A DNA stretch of 64,000 bases from Thalassotalea litorea. Lineage in GTDB: Bacteria > Pseudomonadota > Gammaproteobacteria > Enterobacterales > Alteromonadaceae. Shown here piece after piece: positions 34,848 through 43,224 of this stretch (position 1 is the first letter of the stretch; every line of letters starts with the position of its first letter). Location of the stretch: the NCBI RefSeq assembly GCF_005843925.1, contig NZ_VCBC01000007.1, positions 62,001 to 126,000 of the forward strand, written 5' to 3'. The notes beneath the pieces are model-generated. The model did not search any database and had not been told where the DNA came from. It saw nothing but the letters and a program-made list of their open reading frames with translations. The position numbers and the translations under genes were made by a program.

Positions 34848-35629
34848 TATGCCATTCCTTTTTTCTGCACCGGATTTACCGCTCTTGGTTTGTTGTTGGT
34901 AAGTGCAGCCGTTTTGTTTTCATTACTGGAATAACGAGAATCACCAGTGGTACTGGTATCCCTGCTATCAGCGCTATCGGAGATTTCGCTAATATCAATT
35001 TTTGCGTAAGCCGGGAGCTCATAATATCGCTTGCCTTTATCTGGCATCGGGAACCCTGCCTGATGGCTAAGCCATTTCCAGCCTAAACCTTCGGGGTTGC
35101 CACCATAGGCGGCTGGCGCCAGCATACCTTCGATTAAATAGGTTAACAGGGTATTGATCCAATTCTCACCGGCTCGGGATTTGGCAATGGTACGCAGCGA
35201 TTTTTCTTTATCTTCAAACCCTAAGGTTACAAAATCCTGTTGATAGGTTTGCTGGGTATAACCATTGATCCAGCCAACCCCATTATTGATAAAGGTTTTC
35301 TCTTCCTTATCAATGGGTTGATACTCAAGCACGTTAACGAAATAGTTGAGAATGTTTAGTTCTCTCGCGCCAGGGCCTTTGTCGGAATTTGGCAATAAAT
35401 GTTCAAGCACGCTGTTAAGGGTTCGCCAGGGTTCTTTTGATAGATCGGGAGCCAAATCAGCAGTCAGATCGGCATCCGATTTGCCTTCGGTAGCGATGGC
35501 CAATGACGTTGGTGCGGAAGCTACGGCGGATGCCAGCGCCGCCGATTTTAAAAACTGACGGCGGGATAAGCGCGCCTGAATTGCTGCGGGAACCTTGATG
35601 TCAGAATTGAGGAAGTGCGGGTTTGCCAT
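34847..35629 (-). CDS. gluconate 2-dehydrogenase subunit 3 family protein, Tat-exported
   Basis: 260 residues. A twin-arginine signal SRRQFLK (22-28) with ALASAVASAP marks Tat export. The middle (LNSVLEHLLPNSDKGPGARELNILNYFVNVL) is typical of the small subunit (subunit 3) of gluconate/2-keto-gluconate dehydrogenases. A segment near residues 225-240 is rich in Ser/Asp/Thr (SDSADSRDTSTTGDS). It is coupled by TAATG overlaps to both neighbours. It likely carries the GMC flavoprotein through the Tat system. Confidence 0.85.
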   Translation of the reverse strand: MANPHFLNSDIKVPAAIQARLSRRQFLKSAALASAVASAPTSLAIATEGKSDADLTADLAPDLSKEPWRTLNSVLEHLLPNSDKGPGARELNILNYFVNVLEYQPIDKEEKTFINNGVGWINGYTQQTYQQDFVTLGFEDKEKSLRTIAKSRAGENWINTLLTYLIEGMLAPAAYGGNPEGLGWKWLSHQAGFPMPDKGKRYYELPAYAKIDISEISDSADSRDTSTTGDSRYSSNENKTAALTNNKPRAVNPVQKKGMA

Positions 35630-36336
35630 TAGTCCATTTCCTGATTTACTGGTTGCGCCGTTTTATTCGTTTCACTGGATTGTTCGGCGTTTTTTTTGGC
35701 TTGCAAGCTGATATTGGCGTCATTGTTTTGTGACTGCCAGCGCTGAATAAAGGTCATCCAAGCCTGCTTGGAATAGTTACCATCTTCTAAAAACTCGGCG
35801 GTATCTTTCGATAAAATCACTTTACCCTGACCAGTCGACACATACATATGTGGGTACCCAAGTACTGGTGGCAACCCTGCCATAAACTCGGCGTTTTCAT
35901 TACTGTCACTCACGTTAACTTTAAGCAAGACGAAATTGTCGTGCAACGCCTTGTAGATATCTGGGTTTTGCTCTAAAAACGCGTCCATTTTATGGCACCA
36001 GGTACACCAGTTACCGCCGATTTCGATTAATACATTTTTACTGCTGTGCCCCGCCAGCGCGATGGCGGCAATGGCATCGGAAAAGGGATCGCGACTATCA
36101 TCATAAATTTTTGAATAGACGGGTAAGGCTTCGGCAATCTTTGCGGTTTTCGGATCTCTAGGCTCAACCGTGGTCACGCTACCACCACTCTTTTTTTCCT
36201 CAGATAGCGTTTGTTGCATGCTGTCTTTGGCACTCTCTTGGGCGTTTTCCAGGGCATTCGCGCTATTTATAGTACTGCAACTGAGCAATAGAGCGGTGAT
36301 GAGCAATTGCCATTTCGGCACGGAGTTTAAATTCAT
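35629..36336 (-). CDS. thioredoxin-like (lipo)protein
   Basis: 235 residues; hydrophobic signal LLITALLLSC with a possible lipobox (Cys20), a charged linker, then a thioredoxin-fold domain (about 70-205) with WCTWC (110-114) and the cis-Pro-like segment LPPVLGYPHMYV. It belongs to the periplasmic thioredoxin_7/DsbD-tail type rather than cytoplasmic TrxA. It is first in a three-gene operon with the Tat-exported subunit and GMC enzyme, overlapping by TAATG. A role in disulfide handling of the cysteine-rich flavoprotein is plausible. Confidence 0.85.
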   Translation of the reverse strand: MNLNSVPKWQLLITALLLSCSTINSANALENAQESAKDSMQQTLSEEKKSGGSVTTVEPRDPKTAKIAEALPVYSKIYDDSRDPFSDAIAAIALAGHSSKNVLIEIGGNWCTWCHKMDAFLEQNPDIYKALHDNFVLLKVNVSDSNENAEFMAGLPPVLGYPHMYVSTGQGKVILSKDTAEFLEDGNYSKQAWMTFIQRWQSQNNDANISLQAKKNAEQSSETNKTAQPVNQEMD

Positions 36337-36670
36337 AACTTGGCAGACTTATCCTTTCGTGTGAAAAACCCATACCGCTAATTGAAACAGCGCATTCAGC
36401 GCGCCAACATCTTTGGCGTATAACTGTTTAGTTTATATGGGGTTATCTACAAGACCATAATAACTGTAACTATATTTCATTATTGCTGCGCATACCAACC
36501 GCCAGACAAAACCAATGAAAGCCTCACTAACAACACAGTAACAATAGGCTAACAGAATGAATTTACAGCCAATTGAGCGCCTGCAAACTCTATTATCTTT
36601 CGTTGTGAACGACTATAATGCGTATCAAAATTTGCCCTAAACCAAATCTTAACCAGATAAGGAACACCTT

Positions 36671-37384
36671 ATGCGCCCCAGTGGAAGAACTGCCGGACAA
36701 ATCCGGCCTGTGACCATCACCCGTCAATTTACCTGTCATGCCGAAGGCTCAGTGTTGATTGAATTTGGTAATACTAAAGTAATTTGTACTGCCACTGCAG
36801 AAGAAGGTGTGCCTCGTTTTCTAAAAGGTCAGGGTAAAGGCTGGATCACTGCAGAATACGGCATGTTGCCACGTTCAACCCATACCAGAATGCGTCGTGA
36901 AGCTGCCAATGGTAAACAAAGCGGCCGTACCTTAGAAATCTCTCGCTTGATTGCTCGCGCATTGCGTGCCGCGGTAGATTTAAATGCTCTGGGCGAGAAT
37001 ACTATCACCGTAGATTGTGATGTGATTCAGGCCGATGGTGGCACCCGCACGGCATCAATCACCGGTGCATGTGTTGCTCTTGTGGATGCATTGAATCATT
37101 TGCGCAGCAAAGGTGCGATCAAAACCAATCCGTTAAAACATATGATTGCTGCAGTTTCTGTCGGTATTTATAAAGGCGCTCCGGTATCCGATTTGGATTA
37201 CCCGGAAGATTCTGAAGCGGAAACCGATATGAACGTGGTCATGACGGATACCGGTAAACTAATTGAAGTACAGGGTACCGCTGAAGAAGAACCATTTAGC
37301 TTTGATGAAATGAACGACATGATGCAACTGGCCAAAGCCAGCATTATGGAATTGTTTGAAGCGCAAAAAACCGCGCTTATCTAA
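36671..37384 (+). CDS. rph: ribonuclease PH
   Basis: 237 residues, the full family length. [39 protein letters not shown] and [17 protein letters not shown] are characteristic of RNase PH, which trims tRNA 3' ends phosphorolytically. It has an AAGGAA ribosome site and is followed by pyrE, as in E. coli. The 334-bp upstream interval 36337-36670 is the divergent promoter region; nothing else is seen there. Confidence 0.97.
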   Translation: MRPSGRTAGQIRPVTITRQFTCHAEGSVLIEFGNTKVICTATAEEGVPRFLKGQGKGWITAEYGMLPRSTHTRMRREAANGKQSGRTLEISRLIARALRAAVDLNALGENTITVDCDVIQADGGTRTASITGACVALVDALNHLRSKGAIKTNPLKHMIAAVSVGIYKGAPVSDLDYPEDSEAETDMNVVMTDTGKLIEVQGTAEEEPFSFDEMNDMMQLAKASIMELFEAQKTALI

Positions 37385-37436
37385 ACTAAGTAGGTTGACC
37401 GAATAAGGTCAGCGTTTATTGAACTAACGTAATACC

Positions 37437-37466
37437 GAGCAAGCTAAGACTGTTTCAAGCTTGCTC
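37437..37466 (+). promoter_or_regulatory. hairpin in the rph-pyrE spacer, possible pyrE attenuator
   Basis: A perfect 9-bp stem GAGCAAGCT / AGCTTGCTC with a 12-nt loop lies 31 bp before the pyrE start. In E. coli, pyrE is controlled by UTP-sensitive attenuation in this same spacer. Here no T-run follows the stem, so terminator activity is uncertain. Confidence 0.45.
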
Positions 37467-37492
37467 CATTCCCGCACTAACTGGAATAAACA

Positions 37493-38134
37493 ATGAAAGA
37501 TTATCAACGCGAATTTATCGAATTTGCTCTGGAAAAAAACGTTCTTCGATTTGGTGAGTTTACCTTAAAATCCGGACGTACCAGCCCTTACTTCTTTAAT
37601 GCCGGATTATTTAATACTGGCCGCGATTTGGCGCGATTAGGTCGTTTTTATGCCGCTGCTCTAGCCGATAGCGACATCGACTACGACTTATTGTTTGGCC
37701 CAGCCTATAAAGGCATTCCGATTGCAACCACAACCGCCGTAGCATTAGCCGATCATCACGATTTAGACGTACCTTATTGCTTTAACCGTAAAGAAGCGAA
37801 AACTCACGGCGAAGGTGGCAACCTGGTCGGTAGCGAATTAAAAGGCAAGGTTATGCTGGTGGATGATGTGATCACCGCTGGTACGGCAATTCGTGAATCG
37901 ATGGAAATCATCAAGGCCAATGGCGCCGATTTAAGTGGTGTATTGATTGCTTTGGATCGTCAGGAAAAAGGCAAAGGTGAACTAAGCGCGATTCAGGAAG
38001 TGGAACGTGATTTCGGCACTGCTGTAGTTGCTATTGTGAGCTTAACGGATGTGATTAGCTTTTTGGCGGAAAAGCCTGAAATGCAGGAGCACTTAGAGAG
38101 TGTGAAGGCTTATCGCGAACAATATGGTATCTAA
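37493..38134 (+). CDS. pyrE: orotate phosphoribosyltransferase
   Basis: 213 residues. [38 protein letters not shown] opens the enzyme, and the PRPP-binding loop is [13 protein letters not shown]. Converts orotate and PRPP to OMP in pyrimidine synthesis. Located after rph in the usual order. A strong terminator follows at 38282. Confidence 0.97.
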   Translation: MKDYQREFIEFALEKNVLRFGEFTLKSGRTSPYFFNAGLFNTGRDLARLGRFYAAALADSDIDYDLLFGPAYKGIPIATTTAVALADHHDLDVPYCFNRKEAKTHGEGGNLVGSELKGKVMLVDDVITAGTAIRESMEIIKANGADLSGVLIALDRQEKGKGELSAIQEVERDFGTAVVAIVSLTDVISFLAEKPEMQEHLESVKAYREQYGI

Positions 38135-38157
38135 CTGTTCGTGATTTTTGTGGGTGG

Positions 38158-38197
38158 GACGATAGTCTGACTCGTGTCACTAGTCGAGACTATCGTC
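38158..38197. repeat. imperfect palindrome with 10-11-bp arms after pyrE
   Basis: GACGATAGTCT pairs with AGACTATCGTC around an 18-nt loop. Two GTGACAG motifs follow nearby. It could be a transcript-end stem or a small dispersed repeat. Confidence 0.6.
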
Positions 38198-38281
38198 GGG
38201 TGACAGAACCTTCTCGCTGTCAGGTTCAAGGTGACAGCTGACGCAATGACGACGAAGGGCCTTACTTTCTAAGTTTCTTTT

Positions 38282-38309
38282 AAAAAAGCTCCTTTACGGA
38301 GCTTTTTTT
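38282..38309 (+). terminator. Rho-independent terminator after pyrE
   Basis: AAAAAGCTCC TTTA CGGAGCTTTTTTT: a stem of A-tract plus GCTCC/GGAGC and a long T-run. Ends the rph-pyrE unit. Confidence 0.9.
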
Positions 38310-38419
38310 GTACCTGGCTTTAGATTCCCTGTCGTGGCAGGGAATGACGCGGTTGCGGCTCTTAAGTTGAAATCTTCACCTCGTCATACCGGGGTCGCCC
38401 GGTATCTGTAATTGAATTT

Positions 38420-38880
38420 GAGATTCCGGATCGGGGTCCGGAATGACGAAAAGGTTTATTGTCGGTGCTTACGGAATGACGAAAAGGTTAGAGGTGTTGG
38501 TAGCACTGACAACCAAAGACAGCGGATCAGCAAGAAAAAGGGATTTCGCCAAAGTCCACATTCGTCATCCTCATGAAAATGGGGATCTCTGGCTTGAGAT
38601 TCCGGATCGGGGTCCGGAATGACGAAAAGGTTTATTGTCGGTGCTTACGGAATGACGAAAAGGTTTATTGTCGGTGCTTACGGAATGACGAAAAGGTTAG
38701 GGGTGTTGGTAACACTGACAACCAAAGACAGCGGATCAGCAAGAAAAAGGGATTTCGCCAAAATCCACATTCGTCATCCTCATGAAAATGGGGATCTCTG
38801 GCTTGAGATTCCGGATCGGAGTCCGGAATGACGAAAAGGTTTATTGTCGGTGCTTACGGAATGACGAAAAACTTAGGGTT
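38420..38880. repeat. long direct repeats built on a CCGGAATGACG palindrome motif
   Basis: A unit of about 176 bp starting GAGATTCCGGATCGGGGTCC begins at 38420, 38596 and, truncated, at 38805. The second copy has one extra 33-bp module (TTTATTGTCGGTGCTTACGG ... AAAAGG), so spacing is 176 then 209 bp. Each has an internal inverted repeat (ATTCCGGATC / GGTCCGGAAT). Two short frames read through it in parallel because of the repeat and are not genes. The 784-bp interval 38135-38918 thus holds only repeats and the pyrE terminator. Confidence 0.88.
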
Positions 38881-38918
38881 GTAAACATCCGATAAAATCA
38901 AAGTCGAGCCTGGTGCTT

Positions 38919-40049
38919 CTACTTCTCGATTCCCGCTTCCGGCTCATTGTCGTCTGAACCCTTATGGTTCGAAATATCCTGGGGAAACGACTTAATATAA
39001 ACATCGTGTTTGGAGTAGGGGATTTCGATACCCAATTCATTAAATTTCTTATAAATGGCGGTATTGATCTGATCGAGAATGCGACCTCGAAATGCCGGCT
39101 CTTCAATCCAGCCCATCAATTCAAAATCCAGCCCTGATGGACCAAAAGTTCGAAACCGCACCACAGGTTCAGGAAAAACATTCATTTCTGGTTCCTGCTC
39201 TGCGACTTCGGTCAGCACTTCTCGTACCTGATCGACATCGCTGCCATAGGCCACGCTTACTTGCGCGCGGATCCGATAGTTAGTGCTGGGGCCGCCGGAT
39301 TCATTAATGACTTTGGTGTTTCCCATTACCGAGTTAGGGATCGTCACTTCAATATTATCGCGGGTTAATAGCCGGGTACTGCGCAAGCCGATATTGGTGA
39401 CTTCGCCCCGCTCTCCGGTTTCAAGTACCACATAGTCGCGAATTTTGTAGGGCGCGTCCGCCATAATAAACACCCCGGAAAACAGATTTGCCAGGGTGTC
39501 TTTGGCGGCAAAACCCACCGCAATACCAATAATACCGGCACTGGCCAACCAGGCGGTCATATCAATATTCCAGGAGGATAAAATATAGTAAATAGAGACG
39601 CCGAGAATAATTAACAGCGCCAGATTTTCAAACAGAGGTAAGGTTTGCGGATGCAAGACACCAAAATAACGGTCATTGTCGGCGATTTGTCGCAAGCCGA
39701 TTCGGGTAAATCGAATAAGAAACACTGTCCACAGCATGAATAAGATGGTGTAGTAAATTGGGAACAGGGTTTTACTAATTGGCCCGGGAAGGTCAAGAAT
39801 TCCTGTAGCGATAATCAGACCAACGATTAAGATGCTGTAAAAAACTGGCGTATGCAGCAACTCGACTAAACGGTCATCAAATTTGGCTTTGGTATTATCG
39901 GTAAACCGTTTTACCCAGGCTAAAATGATTTTATCGATAATCCAGGCGGCCAGCCAAAACAGAACAACCATTACGATCGCGTGTAATATCGGATTTTCAC
40001 CGATGATACTCAGATAGTTGTCCAGTTTTTCGATCCATTGATGCTGCAT
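38919..40049 (-). CDS. MscS-family mechanosensitive channel
   Basis: 376 residues from ATG 40049, chosen for its AAGGAG site 6 nt upstream; the open frame continues to 40115. Five N-terminal membrane helices, then the MscS pore helix (WLASAGIIGIAVGFAAKDTLANLFSGVFIMADAPYKIRDYVVLETGERGEVTNIGLRSTRL) and a C-terminal vestibule domain. Releases solutes on hypo-osmotic shock. An acidic C-terminus (SDDNEPEAGIEK) extends beyond the core. Monocistronic. Confidence 0.93.
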   Translation of the reverse strand: MQHQWIEKLDNYLSIIGENPILHAIVMVVLFWLAAWIIDKIILAWVKRFTDNTKAKFDDRLVELLHTPVFYSILIVGLIIATGILDLPGPISKTLFPIYYTILFMLWTVFLIRFTRIGLRQIADNDRYFGVLHPQTLPLFENLALLIILGVSIYYILSSWNIDMTAWLASAGIIGIAVGFAAKDTLANLFSGVFIMADAPYKIRDYVVLETGERGEVTNIGLRSTRLLTRDNIEVTIPNSVMGNTKVINESGGPSTNYRIRAQVSVAYGSDVDQVREVLTEVAEQEPEMNVFPEPVVRFRTFGPSGLDFELMGWIEEPAFRGRILDQINTAIYKKFNELGIEIPYSKHDVYIKSFPQDISNHKGSDDNEPEAGIEK

Positions 40050-40193
40050 TATCGTCTCCTTCAGCTTTAGGAAACCTTCCACAAGCTGTGTTACACGTTC
40101 AGATAGATACAACAATAACTCTTATCTGTAGCCGTTACCGGGGTCATTGCCCCGTATTGTGTCTGGCGATTGCCAAAATTTCTAAAAAAGTGC

Positions 40194-41486
40194 TTAGTTA
40201 CTACTAAACAATTTCTTGCCCTGAGCCTTGTTGCGCGCCAGATTATTTTGGATGTCCGTATACAAATGACGGAAAAAACCTTTGCATACATTAAAGTCTT
40301 TGTCCGGCTTTAATCCTTTGGATAACCGTATGATTTGTTTGTAATAATAGCTTACCTGACCGACAGTATTCATGGTTTTTATTAAAGGGATCGGGCTGTT
40401 ATTGCCCCAAAAGCCAGTGCCGATTTTTAACTGATGTTCAAAATCATCGATACTATCGACCTTTTGTTCAATCAACTTCTGACTCACGCCTGGCTCTGAA
40501 CATAATGGCCTTGCCAGACCAACCACGTCTACCTCACCACTTTCCACCGCGCGTTCCATCACCTCGCGGGAACGAAACCCACCGGTGATCATCAATGGCA
40601 CTTTGGCATTTTCCTTAATCGATTCCGCATATTCAATAAAATACGCTTCTCTGCGGCGGGTACTTTCCCGGACTTCTGTCGCTTCAACCCCCATTAATGA
40701 CAACTGTTCATAGGTGCCACCGGAAATTTCCAGTAAATCAATACCGTCTTCGGCCAGCCATCCCGCAACCTGAACACAGTCTTCCTGAGTAAAGCCACCT
40801 TTTTGAAAGTCTGCGGAATTGAGCTTTACCGCTACCGGAAAACTATCACCAACGGTTTTGCGAACCGCCTGAACAACGCGACGAGCGAAACGGGCGCGAT
40901 TTTCGAGGCTACCACCCCATTGGTCTTGTCTGAGATTGGTTTTTGGCGACAAGAACTGACTGATTAAATAGCCATGGGCACAATGAATTTGCACACCGGT
41001 AAATCCGGCTTGTTTGGCGAGGCGAGCGGTATTGGCGTAACGGTAAATCGCATCTTCAATTTCAATTTGCGTCATCGCCCGTGGTGTCGAGAAAAAAGAG
41101 AGAATTTTTAATTGTACTTCCGAAGGGGCAATCGGTTGGGTATTGACAAAATTTTGGCACTGACGACCTGGATGGGAGATTTGCATCCAAAAATGATTGC
41201 CACCTTTAGTACCTGCCGCAGCCCAGGCTTTAAACTTTGGCAGATCGCGGCTGTCTTCAAGAACCACGTTACCGGCGCGCTCAAGATAGCGACGATCGAT
41301 CATCACATTACCGGAAATATGCAACCCTGTGCCACCTTCGGACCAGGTTTCGTATAAGGTATTTAATGCCGATGTGGGCCGATCCCAGGGATCTGCCAGG
41401 CCCTCAGTCATGGCACTTTTACCTAGACGATTAGGTAATGTTGCACCACAGGGCAGAGAAAGAGAATTTGCTAAAGGAGAACTCAT
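40194..41486 (-). CDS. NADH:flavin oxidoreductase (old yellow enzyme family)
   Basis: 430 residues, FMN-binding TIM barrel: LPNRLGKSAMTEG, GVQIHCAHGYLISQFLSPKTNLRQDQWGGSLENRARFARRVV (active-site HCAH in place of the more common HxAH/HxxN), AVKLNSADF, and VPLMITGGFRSREVMERAVESGEVDVVGLARPL. Old yellow enzymes reduce activated C=C bonds. Single-domain, without the C-terminal Fe-S/NADH part of the 2,4-dienoyl-CoA reductase type. Located next to bioH; substrate unknown. Confidence 0.92.
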   Translation of the reverse strand: MSSPLANSLSLPCGATLPNRLGKSAMTEGLADPWDRPTSALNTLYETWSEGGTGLHISGNVMIDRRYLERAGNVVLEDSRDLPKFKAWAAAGTKGGNHFWMQISHPGRQCQNFVNTQPIAPSEVQLKILSFFSTPRAMTQIEIEDAIYRYANTARLAKQAGFTGVQIHCAHGYLISQFLSPKTNLRQDQWGGSLENRARFARRVVQAVRKTVGDSFPVAVKLNSADFQKGGFTQEDCVQVAGWLAEDGIDLLEISGGTYEQLSLMGVEATEVRESTRRREAYFIEYAESIKENAKVPLMITGGFRSREVMERAVESGEVDVVGLARPLCSEPGVSQKLIEQKVDSIDDFEHQLKIGTGFWGNNSPIPLIKTMNTVGQVSYYYKQIIRLSKGLKPDKDFNVCKGFFRHLYTDIQNNLARNKAQGKKLFSSN

Positions 41487-41539
41487 AAACGCCTATCTAC
41501 ACCAAATCTAATCAATACCAGCGTTTTCAATTGCATCTG

Positions 41540-42376
41540 TTAATTAACAGTACTGGTATTTTTATTGTTATCTGCACTTATCTTACCAGTTATCCAGTCC
41601 ATTAACACAGTGTAAAATTCATCACTATGGGAAATAAACGGCGCATGGGAAGCACGCTCGAACGTATAGGTATCGGTGTCAGGCCATAATTTATCCACCT
41701 GAGGGATCACTAACTTCGGCACTAACGCATCCAATCGACCATACATTCGCAAAACCGGAACTGAAATATTGACTAGCTTAGCTCGTAAATCGACCTGTTC
41801 TAGTAAGTTCAATGAATGATCGAGTGTTTCAATACTCGCCGAAGGATACTCATGGATTAATGCGCGTATGGTTTTAATGTCCTGGCGCACGTGTTCTGAG
41901 CCCATTGCTTGCAGTTTTAAGAAATTATTGATGGTTTTGCCGGCATCATCAGCAAGCGCAGCATGGAACGACGTTAACAATCGCGACTCGATACCGGGCC
42001 AACTATCCCCGGCGCGAAATTTTGGCGTTGAACACAAGCTGACCAGCCCTGCCACTAAGTGCGGGTAGCGCAAGGTCAATTGTGTTGCCACCAGACCGCC
42101 TAATGACCAGCCAACAAGCACCGCTTTACCGGACAGCTCCGCCTGCAAGGTTTTTGCAACGCGATCGGTAATGGTATCCAGAGCATAGTCGTGACAAGTA
42201 TTTTGATGATTTAAACCAAAACCAGGCAGGTCGACACCAATCACCTGAAAATGTTGTGCCAGCCGCTTGCTTACGGGATCAAAAATTGCACTGTTCAGGC
42301 CCCAGCCATGAATAAATACAATGGTTGTTTGCGCAGATGCATTGGAATGCCGATGAACCTTTAATAACTCTGCCAT
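41540..42376 (-). CDS. bioH: pimeloyl-ACP methyl ester carboxylesterase BioH
   Basis: 278 residues. FIHGWGLNSAIFDPV, DLPGFG, GWSLGG (nucleophile Ser91), and a C-terminal His in ERASHAPF are arranged as in E. coli BioH, including WPGIE after the cap start. BioH frees pimeloyl-ACP from its methyl ester in biotin synthesis. Divergent from comF and close to nfuA, the same neighbourhood as in E. coli. About 20 residues longer at the C-terminus than E. coli BioH. Confidence 0.9.
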   Translation of the reverse strand: MAELLKVHRHSNASAQTTIVFIHGWGLNSAIFDPVSKRLAQHFQVIGVDLPGFGLNHQNTCHDYALDTITDRVAKTLQAELSGKAVLVGWSLGGLVATQLTLRYPHLVAGLVSLCSTPKFRAGDSWPGIESRLLTSFHAALADDAGKTINNFLKLQAMGSEHVRQDIKTIRALIHEYPSASIETLDHSLNLLEQVDLRAKLVNISVPVLRMYGRLDALVPKLVIPQVDKLWPDTDTYTFERASHAPFISHSDEFYTVLMDWITGKISADNNKNTSTVN

Positions 42377-42465
42377 GCTTAGTAATACTTCTTAATGATT
42401 AAACGCGAACCGCGAATACGATAAAACAATGAAAGATAGTGTCATTTTACGCAAGGAAGGGAAAA

Positions 42466-43203
42466 GTGGAAACCATACCAGCAACAATGTTTCGATCTGC
42501 CTTTGCGCGCATGCAAATGCTCTACCAACACTGGCTCACCATGGGGCCGTGCTTGTGGTGCCAACAACGGAAACAGTCTCCCCAGCTTTTGTGTTCGGAT
42601 TGCCAAAAAGCCGTGCCGGTGTTCAATCAACAAGCTGACGGTGCAAACTTGCTGGAGTATCCCGCCATCGCCAATCATATCGCCTGTAAATATCTGGACA
42701 CGTTATTGGTGCTGTCCCCCTATCAACATCCATTGGATCAATGGATAAGCGCCCTTAAATTTCAGCGCAGACCCGATTATGGGCGCCTGCTGAGTTATCT
42801 TTTGGCGGCGCATTTGCAGCGATTGTTTCAACAAGGGGTAAACTCGGCGGAGTTGTTAGTGCCGGTACCATTACACTGGCGACGACTAAAATCCCGGCAA
42901 TATAATCAAGCCACATTAATTGCTCGGCAGGTGAGTAAAATCTGCAATATTCCTTTGTCGAACGACTTGCTAAGGCGAAAAACATCAACCGCCACACAAG
43001 TTGGTCTGGGTGGGAAAAAGCGGCGAGGTAACTTACGGGATGCCTTTGATATAAAAGACAAACATTGGCTGCCACAACACGTTGCCATTGTTGACGATGT
43101 ATTAACCACAGGTTCAACGGTCAATGAAATTGCCCGGGTGCTGAAGCGCCAGGGCGTATCTAGGGTGAGTGTATATTGTGTCGCCATCAGCCTGAATGAC
43201 TGA
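42466..43203 (+). CDS. comF: ComF family phosphoribosyltransferase-like protein
   Basis: 246 residues from GTG 42466, which has GGAAGG 5 nt upstream; ATG 42487 is the alternative. N-terminal zinc-type cysteines CLWC and LCSDC, then a type I PRTase fold with HVAIVDDVLTTGST. The E. coli homologue is GntX; ComF proteins are needed for DNA uptake in naturally transformable bacteria. Located between bioH and nfuA except for the M14 peptidase gene, which has been inserted into this normally tight cluster. Confidence 0.9.
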   Translation: METIPATMFRSAFARMQMLYQHWLTMGPCLWCQQRKQSPQLLCSDCQKAVPVFNQQADGANLLEYPAIANHIACKYLDTLLVLSPYQHPLDQWISALKFQRRPDYGRLLSYLLAAHLQRLFQQGVNSAELLVPVPLHWRRLKSRQYNQATLIARQVSKICNIPLSNDLLRRKTSTATQVGLGGKKRRGNLRDAFDIKDKHWLPQHVAIVDDVLTTGSTVNEIARVLKRQGVSRVSVYCVAISLND

Positions 43204-43224
43204 TGGCATGTCCACGGTAACGGT

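Noticed and set aside
38573..38831. Two overlapping plus-strand frames with repeated NDEKVYCRCL / MTKRFIVGAYG
   Set aside because: The same DNA repeat is read in two frames; this is intergenic repeat, not a protein.
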